Source: Kribbella kalugense
Lineage (GTDB): Bacteria; Actinomycetota; Actinomycetes; Propionibacteriales; Kribbellaceae
Assembly: GCF_004365875.1 (NCBI RefSeq)
Contig: NZ_SODF01000003.1
Location: 481,763-545,762, forward strand
Direction: 5' to 3'
Length of the DNA: 64,000 nucleotides
The position numbers and the translations under genes were made by a program. This document shows positions 25,957-33,803 of the stretch, one piece after another; position 1 is the first letter of the stretch; every line of letters starts with the position of its first letter. The notes beneath the pieces were generated by a model, which was given only the letters and a program-made list of their open reading frames with translations, made no database searches and was not told where the DNA came from.

Positions 25957-27283
25957 GGACCCGCTCCCAGTCGGTGACAGCAGCGTCGTACGCATCGAGC
26001 TCGACCCGCGCTGCGTTGGCGTAGTGGTCGACCATCTCGTCGCCGAACGCCTCGCGGGCGAGCTTCGAGCCGGTGAAGAGCGCAGCCGCCTCGCGCAACG
26101 TCGCCGGTACGTGCTCCTTGTCGGACTCGTAGGCGTTGCCGACCAGCAGCGGCTCCAGCTCCAGTTCGTGCTCGATGCCGTGCAGGCCGGCGGCGATGAT
26201 CGCGGAGACGGCGAGGTACGGGTTCACGTCGCCGCCCGGGAGGCGGTTCTCGACCCGGAGCGACTCGCCGTGGCCGACGACGCGGAGCGAGCAGGTGCGG
26301 TTGTCGAGACCCCACGCGATCGCGGTCGGCGCGAAGCTGCCTTTCTGGAATCGCTTGTAGGAGTTGATGTTCGGGGCCAGCAGATAGGTGAACTCCGACA
26401 GGCACGCGAGCTGACCGGCGATGAACTGCTCCATCAACCGGGAGAACCCGTGGTCACCGTCTCCGGCCAGGACCGCGTCACCGTCGGTCGAGCGGAAGCT
26501 CAGGTGGATGTGACAGGAGTTGCCTTCACGCTCGTCGTACTTCGCCATGAAGGTCAGACTCTTGCCGTGCTTGGCCGCGATCTCCTTCGCCCCGGTCTTG
26601 TAGATCGAGTGGTTGTCGCAGGTGGCAAGCGCCTCGTCGTACCGGAAGGCGATCTCGTGTTGCCCGAGGTTGCACTCGCCCTTCGCGGACTCGACGTACA
26701 GGCCGGCGCCGGTCATACCGTTGCGGATGTCGCGGAGCAGCGGCTCGATCCGGGACGTGCCGACGAGCGAGTAGTCGACGTTGTACTGGTTCGAGGGGGT
26801 CAGATCGGCGTACCGCTTGTTCCAGGCGGTCTCGAAGGTGTCGTCGAACACGATGAACTCGAGCTCGGTGCCGACGTACGCCTTCAGGTTCCGTTCGGCC
26901 AGCCGGTCGAGTTGGGCTCGTAGTACCTGACGCGGCGACGCGACGACCGGGGAGCCGTCCAGCCACTCGACGTCGCAGAGGACCATCGCCGTACCTTCGA
27001 GCCACGGGATCAGCCGGAGCGTGTCCAGGTCGGGCGCCATCACCATGTCGCCGTACCCACGCTCCCAGGACGACATCGCGTACCCGTCCACGGTGTTCAT
27101 GTCCACGTCGACCGCGAGCAGGTAGTTGCACCCCTCGGTCCCGTGCTTCAGCACCTCCTCCAGGAAGTACCGAGCACCACACCGCTTCCCCTGCAACCGC
27201 CCCTGCATATCAGTGATCGCCACCAACACCGTGTCGACCTCACCAGCCTCAACCAGCCCCCGCAGCTCCTCCACACCCAACAC
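25937..27283 (-). CDS. Glutamine-synthetase-like gamma-glutamyl-amine ligase (PuuA/GlnA3-like)
   Basis: About 448 residues of glutamine synthetase fold: N-terminal beta-grasp (DTVLVAITDMQGRLQGKR), catalytic-domain metal ligands in YVGTELEFIVF and ESAKGECNLGQHEIAF, the ATP-binding region LTFMAKYDEREGNSCHIHLS and the C-terminal VENRLPGGDVNPYLA. These resemble PuuA and GlnA3-type ligases that glutamylate polyamines or small amines. GTG 27283 is preferred because GGGAG sits at a proper distance; GTG 27289 lies too close. It is the first gene of the minus-strand catabolic cluster and divergent from the metalloprotease gene. Confidence 0.88.
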   Translation of the reverse strand: MLGVEELRGLVEAGEVDTVLVAITDMQGRLQGKRCGARYFLEEVLKHGTEGCNYLLAVDVDMNTVDGYAMSSWERGYGDMVMAPDLDTLRLIPWLEGTAMVLCDVEWLDGSPVVASPRQVLRAQLDRLAERNLKAYVGTELEFIVFDDTFETAWNKRYADLTPSNQYNVDYSLVGTSRIEPLLRDIRNGMTGAGLYVESAKGECNLGQHEIAFRYDEALATCDNHSIYKTGAKEIAAKHGKSLTFMAKYDEREGNSCHIHLSFRSTDGDAVLAGDGDHGFSRLMEQFIAGQLACLSEFTYLLAPNINSYKRFQKGSFAPTAIAWGLDNRTCSLRVVGHGESLRVENRLPGGDVNPYLAVSAIIAAGLHGIEHELELEPLLVGNAYESDKEHVPATLREAAALFTGSKLAREAFGDEMVDHYANAARVELDAYDAAVTDWERVRGFERL

Positions 27284-27381
27284 AGCCACTCCCGGAGTCT
27301 ATTGGTCTACGTCCAGTCCATTGACTCAACCCCACCGCCCGCTGTCAATCCCGCCCGGCCCACAGGACTCGCGGCGCTGTG

Positions 27382-27426
27382 GTGCCTTGGCACTGTGCGG
27401 ACAGTGAACGGCTAGGCACTGTGCGG
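27382..27426. promoter_or_regulatory. Repeat cluster in divergent promoter region
   Basis: Two exact 12-bp direct repeats GGCACTGTGCGG (27389-27400 and 27415-27426) lie 26 bp apart. They interleave with two short inverted repeats: GTGCC/GGCAC (27382-27386, 27389-27393) and CACTGT/ACAGTG (27391-27396, 27401-27406). The cluster sits between the amine-ligase operon and the metalloprotease gene, about 65 bp upstream of the latter. It looks like an operator array; the binding protein is unknown. Confidence 0.5.
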
Positions 27427-27490
27427 GATCGTGGGGAAAATCTCCGGATCCGGCCGCACCGCCCAAGTGGCCCGATTCAGGAGGACCGCT

Positions 27491-28435
27491 ATGCGATCTT
27501 TCATTACCCGCCCCCGCGCTCTGGCCGTTGTGCTGGCCGGTACGGCGCTTGCGTTCAGCCCGCTCGCTGGTCAGGCGACTGCCCAGCTGCCGGCGAATCA
27601 GACCGGGAACCCGGCCTGCTTCACGCCCGAGGAAGGCCCGGCCGCACGTGGTGGCTTCGGTGCCGACCACCGCGAACTGTCGGCCGCCGAGCAGAAGGCG
27701 ATCGACGCCAAAACCGCGCAGATCCTCAAGGCCAAGCAGGCCCGCGGACTCGCGCCGACGGACGGGAAGCTGGCCGCGGCGAGTGTTCCGGTGTACGTGC
27801 ACGTGATGCTCAGCACCTCCGGCGCCGGTGATGTCACGGACAGCCAGATCAGCCAGCAGATCGCCGAGCTGAACCAGGACTACGCCGGTCAGGAGTCGTC
27901 GCAGGCGGCGAACACCGGCTTCACGTTCACCCTGGCCGGCACCGACCGGATCAAGAACAACACCTGGCACACCGACGGACAGAGCACGACGTACCGCTCA
28001 CAAACGCGCAAGGGTGGTAAGAACGCGCTGAACATCTGGCTGGTCGACTTCTCGTACCTGGGGATCGCCACCTTCCCGTGGGACTACGCGAGCAACCCGA
28101 AGATCGACGGCATCCGGGTCCAGTACAGCTCGCTGCCCGGTGGTTCGGCGACCAACTTCAACCTCGGCAAGACCGCGTCGCACGAAGCCGGCCACTGGTT
28201 CGGGCTCTACCACACGTTCCAGGGCGGCTGCACGAGCACGAACGACTCGGTGTCCGACACGCCCGCCCAGAGCAGCTCCTCCAGCGGCTGCCCGACCGGC
28301 CGGGACTCCTGCTCGCTGCCCGGTCTCGACCCGATCCACAACTACATGGACTACTCCTACGACTCCTGCTACAACCAGTTCACGCCCGGCCAGTCAACCC
28401 GCATGAGCAACATGTGGACCGCATATCGGGCATGA
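27491..28435 (+). CDS. Secreted M43 family zinc metalloprotease (pappalysin-like)
   Basis: A 314-residue exported protease. Start ATG 27491 has AGGAGG six bases upstream. A signal peptide (basic n-region, then LAVVLAGTALAFSPL and a cleavage site after QATA) precedes a short propeptide. The metzincin zinc motif HEAGHWFGLYH begins at residue 231, and the Met-turn lies in HNYMDYSYDSCYNQF. Six or more Cys in the mature part suggest disulfides. Expected to degrade extracellular protein, with the substrate unknown. Confidence 0.9.
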   Translation: MRSFITRPRALAVVLAGTALAFSPLAGQATAQLPANQTGNPACFTPEEGPAARGGFGADHRELSAAEQKAIDAKTAQILKAKQARGLAPTDGKLAAASVPVYVHVMLSTSGAGDVTDSQISQQIAELNQDYAGQESSQAANTGFTFTLAGTDRIKNNTWHTDGQSTTYRSQTRKGGKNALNIWLVDFSYLGIATFPWDYASNPKIDGIRVQYSSLPGGSATNFNLGKTASHEAGHWFGLYHTFQGGCTSTNDSVSDTPAQSSSSSGCPTGRDSCSLPGLDPIHNYMDYSYDSCYNQFTPGQSTRMSNMWTAYRA

Positions 28436-28481
28436 GACCCTCCTGTGACATCTGCACCGTCGGGCAACTAGAGTGCCCGCG

Positions 28482-29609
28482 ATGCGTTTGCTTCTGACGG
28501 CCTGCGCAACCACCGCACTGGTGGTCGCCGGACCTCTGACAGCTACCGCCGCCGGCCAGGGCTCACAAAGCCCGGTCGGCGGCGACCTGCTGACGGCGAA
28601 GCCGACGGTGATCGCCGACGGGGCGGCACCGCCGGCCGTGCAGGCGTCGGCGTACGTCGTGGCCGACCTGGACACCGGTCAGGTGCTGGCCGCGAAGGCT
28701 CCGCACGCGCAGCTCCGCCCGGCCAGCACGCTCAAGACGCTGACCGCGCTGGTCCTGCTGCCGCGGCTGAAGAAGACCGATCCGGTGATCGGTTCGGACG
28801 CCGACGCCGGGATCATCGGCAGCAAGGTCGGCGTGTACCCCGGCCTGCACTACACGGTCGACCTGCTCTTCCAGGGCATGTTCCTGGCCTCCGGGAACGA
28901 CGCCGTCCACGCGCTCTGCGCTCACGACCAGGGCGGCATCCCCGCGACCATCCAGCGGATGAACGCGAAGGCCAAGGAGATCGGCGCGCTCGACACCCAC
29001 GTGACCGACCCGACCGGCCTGGACGCCGACGGGCAGTACTCTAGCGCCTATGACCTGGCTCTCTTCGCGCAGGCGGGGCTGGCTCGGCAGGACTTCGCGA
29101 AGTACGCCTCGACCAAGTTCACGAACTTCCCGAACGCGGGCAACAAGGGCACCTACCAGGTCGCCAACCAGAACAAGCTGCTGTTCAACTACGACGGCGC
29201 GCTCGGCGTCAAAACCGGCTACACCACGCTGGCCCGCAACACGTTCGTCGGCGCCGCCCGCCGCAACGGCCACACGCTGGTCGTGACGATGATGAACGCG
29301 CCGCACGGCATCACCGAGGACGCGAGCAACCTCCTGACCTGGACGTTCTCCAACTACGCCAAGCTCAAGCCGGTCGGCAACCTGGTCAAGGAGGCCGCGG
29401 CTCCGCCCAAGACCCAGAGCGAGGGAAAGCCGGAGACCAAGACCTCAGGTACGGCGCACCCGCCGGGCAGCCGCACCGTCCTCAGCCCGGGCCAGGCCGT
29501 CCAGTCGCTCGCCCTGCGCGTCCCCGTCTGGGCGTACGCCGCCCCGCCCGTGCTACTCCTCAGCCTGTTCCTCCGCCGCCCCCGCACCCTGCGGCGCCGC
29601 CGCCACTAA
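28482..29609 (+). CDS. D-alanyl-D-alanine carboxypeptidase (S11 family)
   Basis: About 375 residues from ATG 28482 (GTG 28473 is an alternative). Signal peptide, then the penicillin-binding fold with SxxK (Ser82-Lys85, ASTLK), SGN (137-139, LASGNDA) and KTG (244-246, GVKTGYT). A Pro/Lys/Thr linker leads to a C-terminal transmembrane helix and an Arg-rich tail, so the enzyme is anchored with its active domain outside. It trims the terminal D-Ala from peptidoglycan pentapeptides. It is convergent with the YihY gene (3' overlap 4 bp). Confidence 0.93.
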   Translation: MRLLLTACATTALVVAGPLTATAAGQGSQSPVGGDLLTAKPTVIADGAAPPAVQASAYVVADLDTGQVLAAKAPHAQLRPASTLKTLTALVLLPRLKKTDPVIGSDADAGIIGSKVGVYPGLHYTVDLLFQGMFLASGNDAVHALCAHDQGGIPATIQRMNAKAKEIGALDTHVTDPTGLDADGQYSSAYDLALFAQAGLARQDFAKYASTKFTNFPNAGNKGTYQVANQNKLLFNYDGALGVKTGYTTLARNTFVGAARRNGHTLVVTMMNAPHGITEDASNLLTWTFSNYAKLKPVGNLVKEAAAPPKTQSEGKPETKTSGTAHPPGSRTVLSPGQAVQSLALRVPVWAYAAPPVLLLSLFLRRPRTLRRRRH

Positions 29610-30646
29610 CGACGGACCGAACGCACCGCTCGTACCGCCTGGACGGCAATCGTGGTGAGCGTGGCACCCAGCACGGCGCCGGCGGCGACTGCGACCGTGT
29701 CCGCCTGGCGCTCCGGAATCGGGACCACCTTGAAGCGCTTGCCCGGCGGCCCGAGCAGGAGCGGCTCTTCCTCAACAGGCTCCGGCGCCGCTTCCTCTTC
29801 GACCACGCGCAGGTCGACGGTCGCTTCCTTTGTCCAGGCCGCGACCAGCATGATCACCCGGGTCATCAGGTAGATCCAGACCAGCAGTGCCAGCGGCAAC
29901 GCGAGAGCGCCGTACGCCGCGTTGGCACCGATCACGTGATTCACGTAGATGTTGCCGAGCTTCTGCGCGAGATAGAAGGCGATGCCGCCCGCCAGCGCAG
30001 CGATCAAGGCGACCTTGCGCGGCAGGAGGATCCGCGGCAGCGCGGTCTGCATGTAGAGGAACAGGACCGCGCCTGCTCCGATGCCCACGACGATGCTGAT
30101 CAGGTCGATCCCCCAGCTAGCCAGCCAGGTCCCGTCCAGGTCGGAGGCGTTGACGATGCGCTGGGACAGGCCGGTCAGCACCGACGAGGCGCCGGTCGCG
30201 ATCAGGCCGATCAGGCCGAGGCCGACCAGTGCGCCGAAGTCGACGACCTTCAGCCTGATCGCGTTGCCGGGCTCGTCGTCCAGTTCGTGCATCGAGCGGA
30301 TCGAGGCCCGCAGCGAGTCGATCCAGCCGAGACCGGTGAACAGCAGCGAGACCCCGGAGACCAGGCCGATCGTGCCGGCATGGTTGACCAGGCTGTCGAT
30401 GTCGATCCGGTCGCCGATCCCGGGCAGGTTCTGCTGGAGGGCGTCCTTCAGGGTCTGGATCGCCTTGTCGCCGAGCAGCGGCCCGGTCACCGCCGCGGCC
30501 AGCACGATCAGCGGGAACAACGACAGGAACCCGAAGAAGCTCGTCGCCCCGGCCAAGCGGTTGCCGCGCTGGTCGCCGTACCGCTGCCAGGCGCGCCACA
30601 ACTGCGTCTTGCTGAATCGCGCCCAGACGCGCTTGATCGTCCCCAT
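29606..30646 (-). CDS. YihY/BrkB family inner membrane protein
   Basis: A 346-residue YihY/BrkB protein with about six transmembrane helices and the typical GNRLAGATSFFGFLSLFPL motif near residue 30. Start at MGTIKRVW; the frame runs on upstream but without conserved sequence. The C-terminal ~70 residues are charged and cytoplasmic, followed by a weak hydrophobic stretch. The family was once called RNase BN wrongly; its function is not established. It follows trpS and the 2H phosphoesterase on the same strand. Confidence 0.88.
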   Translation of the reverse strand: MGTIKRVWARFSKTQLWRAWQRYGDQRGNRLAGATSFFGFLSLFPLIVLAAAVTGPLLGDKAIQTLKDALQQNLPGIGDRIDIDSLVNHAGTIGLVSGVSLLFTGLGWIDSLRASIRSMHELDDEPGNAIRLKVVDFGALVGLGLIGLIATGASSVLTGLSQRIVNASDLDGTWLASWGIDLISIVVGIGAGAVLFLYMQTALPRILLPRKVALIAALAGGIAFYLAQKLGNIYVNHVIGANAAYGALALPLALLVWIYLMTRVIMLVAAWTKEATVDLRVVEEEAAPEPVEEEPLLLGPPGKRFKVVPIPERQADTVAVAAGAVLGATLTTIAVQAVRAVRSVRR

Positions 30647-30674
30647 GAGACTCCTGTACCCGAGAGTGGCGGGC

Positions 30675-31187
30675 TCAGCCTGCCAGCGGGAACGACCGCT
30701 GCGGGCGCCACACGCCGTCGGCGCCGTGTTCGTAACGGCTGAAGTACTCGACGTCGAAGGCACAGTCGTACTCCGACAGGGCGTCGTACGCGCGGTCGAG
30801 CGCGTCCTTGTCCAGGTCGTGGGCGACCGTCACGTGCGGGTGGTACGGGAACCGCAGGTCGACCTTGAGCGGGCCGGACCGGACCTGCGACTGCAGCACC
30901 TCGCACGACGAGATGCCCTCGGCCAGCGGCACGAACACCACCGGCGAGATCGGCCGGAACGTCGCCGTACCGCGAAGCCGGATCCGGAACCGCGGGAACC
31001 GGGCCGCCAGCCCGAGCAGGTGCTCGTCGATCACGTCCAGGTCGGTCGCCTCGATCTCGGTCGGCGGCAGCAGCGTGACGTGGGTCGGGATCGACGCGGC
31101 CATCGGATCACCGAACTCGGCCCGGAACTTCTGCAGCTCCGTGCCGTACGGCTCCGCGATCGGGATCGCGACACCGATAGTCGTCAT
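30675..31187 (-). CDS. 2'-5' RNA ligase family 2H phosphoesterase
   Basis: A 170-residue LigT-like protein with two H-x-T motifs (HVTLLPP near residue 36, HVTVAHD near residue 119) that form the 2H active site. ATG 31187 overlaps the trpS stop as ATGA, so the longer upstream frame (31188-32120) is only a shadow of trpS. Family members act on 2',3'-cyclic phosphates or 2'-5' linkages of RNA. The tight coupling to trpS suggests RNA-related work, but the natural substrate is unknown. Confidence 0.87.
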   Translation of the reverse strand: MTTIGVAIPIAEPYGTELQKFRAEFGDPMAASIPTHVTLLPPTEIEATDLDVIDEHLLGLAARFPRFRIRLRGTATFRPISPVVFVPLAEGISSCEVLQSQVRSGPLKVDLRFPYHPHVTVAHDLDKDALDRAYDALSEYDCAFDVEYFSRYEHGADGVWRPQRSFPLAG

Positions 31188-32242
31188 CCGCGGCCCTGCG
31201 GGGGGCCAGGAACGAACCCGATCCGGTCGTAGACCCGGGCCAGGGTCGGCTCGGTGACCGCACGGGCCCGCTCGGCGCCGGCGGCCAGGATCGCGTCCAG
31301 CTGCGCCGGGTCGTCCAGGTAGCCCAGCGTCTTCTCCCGGAACGGCGTGACGAACTCGACCACGACCTCGGCCAGGTCCTTCTTGAAGTCGCCGTACCCA
31401 CGGCCCGCGTACTCGTCCTCGAGCTCGCTGATCTTGCGGCCGGTGAGCGCGGAGTAGATGGTCAGCAGGTTGGCGACGCCGGCCTTGTTCTCCGGGTCGA
31501 AGATCACGTCGCGGCCGGAGTCGGTGACGGCGGAGCGGATCTTCTTCGCGCTGACCTTCGGGTCGTCCAGCAGGTCGATGATGCCCGCCGGGGACGAGCT
31601 GGACTTGCTCATCTTCGCGGTCGGGTCCTGCAGGTCGAAGATCTTCGCGGTCTCCTTGACGATGTACGGCTCGGGCACCCGGAAGGTCTTGCCGAACCGG
31701 TGGTTGAAGCGCTGCGCCAGGTCGCGGGTCAGCTCCACGTGCTGCCGCTGGTCCTCGCCGACCGGCACCCGGTCGGCCTGGTAGACCAGGATGTCCGCGG
31801 CCTGCAGGATCGGGTACGTGAACAGGCCGACGGTGGCGCGCTCGGCGCCGCCCTTGGCGGTCTTGTCCTTGAACTGCGTCATCCGGCTCGCCTCGCCCAT
31901 CCCGGTGATGCAGGACATCACCCAGGCCAGCTGGGCGTGCTCGGGCACGTGCGACTGGACGAACAGGGTCGACCGCTCCGGGTCGATACCGGCCGCGAGC
32001 AGCTGGGCCGCTGAGCGACGGGTCCGCTCCCGCAGCGCCTTCGGCTCGTACTCCACGGTGATCGCGTGCAGGTCGACGACGCAGTAGAACGCCTCGTGGT
32101 CGTCCTGCAGGGCCACCCACTGCCTCAGCGCGCCGAGGTAGTTACCGAAGTGGAAGGAGTCCGCCGTCGGCTGGATCCCGGACAACACCCGAGGGCGAGG
32201 CTGGGAACCGGCTGCGGAGGGGTCAGACGCAGCTTGGGACAT
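31184..32242 (-). CDS. trpS: Tryptophanyl-tRNA synthetase
   Basis: A 352-residue class Ic aminoacyl-tRNA synthetase. HIGH-type motif HFGN in PTADSFHFGNYLG, KMSKS motif (AKMSKSSSSP) and the TrpRS pattern YPILQAADILVYQ. Start at ATG 32242; an in-frame codon 30 bp upstream is less likely. It charges tRNA-Trp with tryptophan. Co-translated with the downstream 2H phosphoesterase. I looked for a leader peptide or T-box upstream and saw none. Confidence 0.96.
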   Translation of the reverse strand: MSQAASDPSAAGSQPRPRVLSGIQPTADSFHFGNYLGALRQWVALQDDHEAFYCVVDLHAITVEYEPKALRERTRRSAAQLLAAGIDPERSTLFVQSHVPEHAQLAWVMSCITGMGEASRMTQFKDKTAKGGAERATVGLFTYPILQAADILVYQADRVPVGEDQRQHVELTRDLAQRFNHRFGKTFRVPEPYIVKETAKIFDLQDPTAKMSKSSSSPAGIIDLLDDPKVSAKKIRSAVTDSGRDVIFDPENKAGVANLLTIYSALTGRKISELEDEYAGRGYGDFKKDLAEVVVEFVTPFREKTLGYLDDPAQLDAILAAGAERARAVTEPTLARVYDRIGFVPGPPQGRG

Positions 32243-32293
32243 AGCCCGATTCTGCCAGCGACCCGAGTCCAACCATCACCCGGGCGGTATGGC

Positions 32294-32698
32294 TTACCAG
32301 CTCCAGCCCCGGGAGGCGAGTTCTTGCTCCTCCTGCCAGCGTTTTTCCTCCGCGCGCCGGCACTCCGCCTGGTCGGGTACGCCGGCCAGGCGGCAGGCCT
32401 CGTCCAGCAGGTCGTCGTACGCCGCCTCCAGCGCCATCAGGCGGTGGGCTTTGGCGTAGACGTGCGGGGCGGACTCCACGGTGCGGATCTTGCTGGACAG
32501 ATCGCCCAGCCGGGTCTGCAGGCGGAGGGTGTCGAACGGATCCGGTGCAGGGACCGGATGCCGGCGGAACCGAGCGGCCATCCCCGTGGTCACACGCTGG
32601 AGCCGACGCCGCCAGCGGGACGGCGGCGGACCGGGGAGCAAGAGGCCGAGCAGGGCGCAGAGCAGCAAGAACAGAACCGCTGCTCCAAGCCACGCCAT
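32294..32698 (-). CDS. Hypothetical single-pass membrane protein
   Basis: 134 residues. ATG 32698 has GAGGAG eight bases upstream; GTG 32707 lies too close to that SD. One N-terminal transmembrane helix (residues 2-23, Leu-rich) is followed by a basic stretch and a mostly helical cytoplasmic or periplasmic domain rich in charged residues. I do not recognise a family. It lies 51 bp upstream of trpS on the same strand and could be its first operon gene. Confidence 0.7.
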   Translation of the reverse strand: MAWLGAAVLFLLLCALLGLLLPGPPPSRWRRRLQRVTTGMAARFRRHPVPAPDPFDTLRLQTRLGDLSSKIRTVESAPHVYAKAHRLMALEAAYDDLLDEACRLAGVPDQAECRRAEEKRWQEEQELASRGWSW

Positions 32699-32754
32699 CG
32701 CGTTCACTCCTCAGCAAGAGAGTACGGCGATGAGCGCCCGAGAGCGACGGTGTA

Positions 32755-33756
32755 TTACGCGTTCGTTGCCGGGTTGCCGTCAACCGCGGCGGCCAGCTTC
32801 GGGACCAGCTCGTCCAGGACGATCGGCAGGCTGAGTACGGACACGAAACTGACCGCGCCGTACAGCTGGTCGTCGTAGTCCTCCTCGACGAACACGTCAC
32901 GTCCCTCGGTCCGCACCTTGAGGTTCTTGTAGAGCGGATCGGCCTTCAACTTCGCCGTACCGCCCTTGGACGGGAACCAGACCACGGCCTGCTGGTCGAG
33001 CAGCGAGACCCGTTCGGCGCTGACGTTCCCGCCGAACTTGTCCCCGATCACCTTGTCCAGCCCGGCCGGCAGCGAGAACCCGAAGTCGGTCAGCAGCCGC
33101 GACCGCGGATCCTGCGTGCCATAAACGAAGTACCCCTCGTACGGCGAGGCCATCAAGGCGGGCTTGCCCTTGAACTCGGGATGCTGCGCCCGCACGTCCG
33201 CGAACCGCTTCTCGATCCCCTTCACCAGCTCGTCCGCCTGCTGGGGCTTCCCGACCGCCTGACCGACGGTCCGCGCCACGACCTGCCAGGCCACGCCATA
33301 GTCCGGTACGCCAACCGGCTGGGCCACCGTCGGCGCGATCGCGGTCAGCTTCTTGTAGTCGTCCGCCGTGATCCCGGCGTACAGCCCGATGATCAGGTCG
33401 GGTCGCAGCGCGGCGATCTTCTCGAACTGGATCCCGTCCTTGTCGCTCAACACCTGCGGTACTGCGGCATCCCCGAGCTTCGCCTTAGCCCACGGGAACA
33501 GCGCACCGGGCTTCTCCCCGAACCACTCGGTCGTGGCCACCGGTACGACGCCCAGCGCGAGCAGCGCGTCCTGCTCGACCAGCCCGACCGTCACGACCCG
33601 TTTCGGAGCCTGCTCGACCACGGTGTCGCCGTACTTGTTCTTGATCGTGACCGGGAACGCGCCACCGCTCTGCGAGCTCGCGACCTGCTGCTTTTCGTCG
33701 GTTCCGCAGCCGGCCAGGGCCAGGAGCAGCACAATCAGGACCACCAGCCGGCGCAT
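32755..33756 (-). CDS. Iron-siderophore ABC transporter substrate-binding lipoprotein (FepB/FecB type)
   Basis: A 333-residue lipoprotein with lipobox LALAGC (Cys17) and a class III periplasmic-binding fold (PF01497-like). Conserved segments are APKRVVTVGLVEQDALLALG, ALRPDLIIGLYAGI and a C-terminal LYGAVSFVSVLSLP. It should bind a ferric siderophore for an importer whose permease and ATPase are not in this window. A DtxR/IdeR-type box lies 22-40 bp upstream of the ATG, which strongly suggests iron repression. Confidence 0.9.
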   Translation of the reverse strand: MRRLVVLIVLLLALAGCGTDEKQQVASSQSGGAFPVTIKNKYGDTVVEQAPKRVVTVGLVEQDALLALGVVPVATTEWFGEKPGALFPWAKAKLGDAAVPQVLSDKDGIQFEKIAALRPDLIIGLYAGITADDYKKLTAIAPTVAQPVGVPDYGVAWQVVARTVGQAVGKPQQADELVKGIEKRFADVRAQHPEFKGKPALMASPYEGYFVYGTQDPRSRLLTDFGFSLPAGLDKVIGDKFGGNVSAERVSLLDQQAVVWFPSKGGTAKLKADPLYKNLKVRTEGRDVFVEEDYDDQLYGAVSFVSVLSLPIVLDELVPKLAAAVDGNPATNA

Positions 33757-33777
33757 AGAGACCTCACAAGAGTCGAG

Positions 33778-33796
33778 TTAGGTTGCCCTAACCTAC
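33778..33796 (-). promoter_or_regulatory. DtxR/IdeR (DmdR1)-type iron box
   Basis: TTAGGTTGCCCTAACCTAC (33778-33796) matches the 19-bp consensus TTAGGTTAGGCTAACCTAA at 15 positions and has perfect TAGGTT/AACCTA half-sites. It lies just upstream of the siderophore-binding lipoprotein gene, where Fe(II)-loaded regulator would block transcription. Confidence 0.85.
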
Positions 33797-33803
33797 CCAG
33801 ATC

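Noticed and set aside
30675..32120. 481-residue frame that would fuse new sequence to the 2H phosphoesterase
   Set aside because: The N-terminal 310 residues are the trpS sequence read out of frame; the ATGA overlap gives the true start at 31187.
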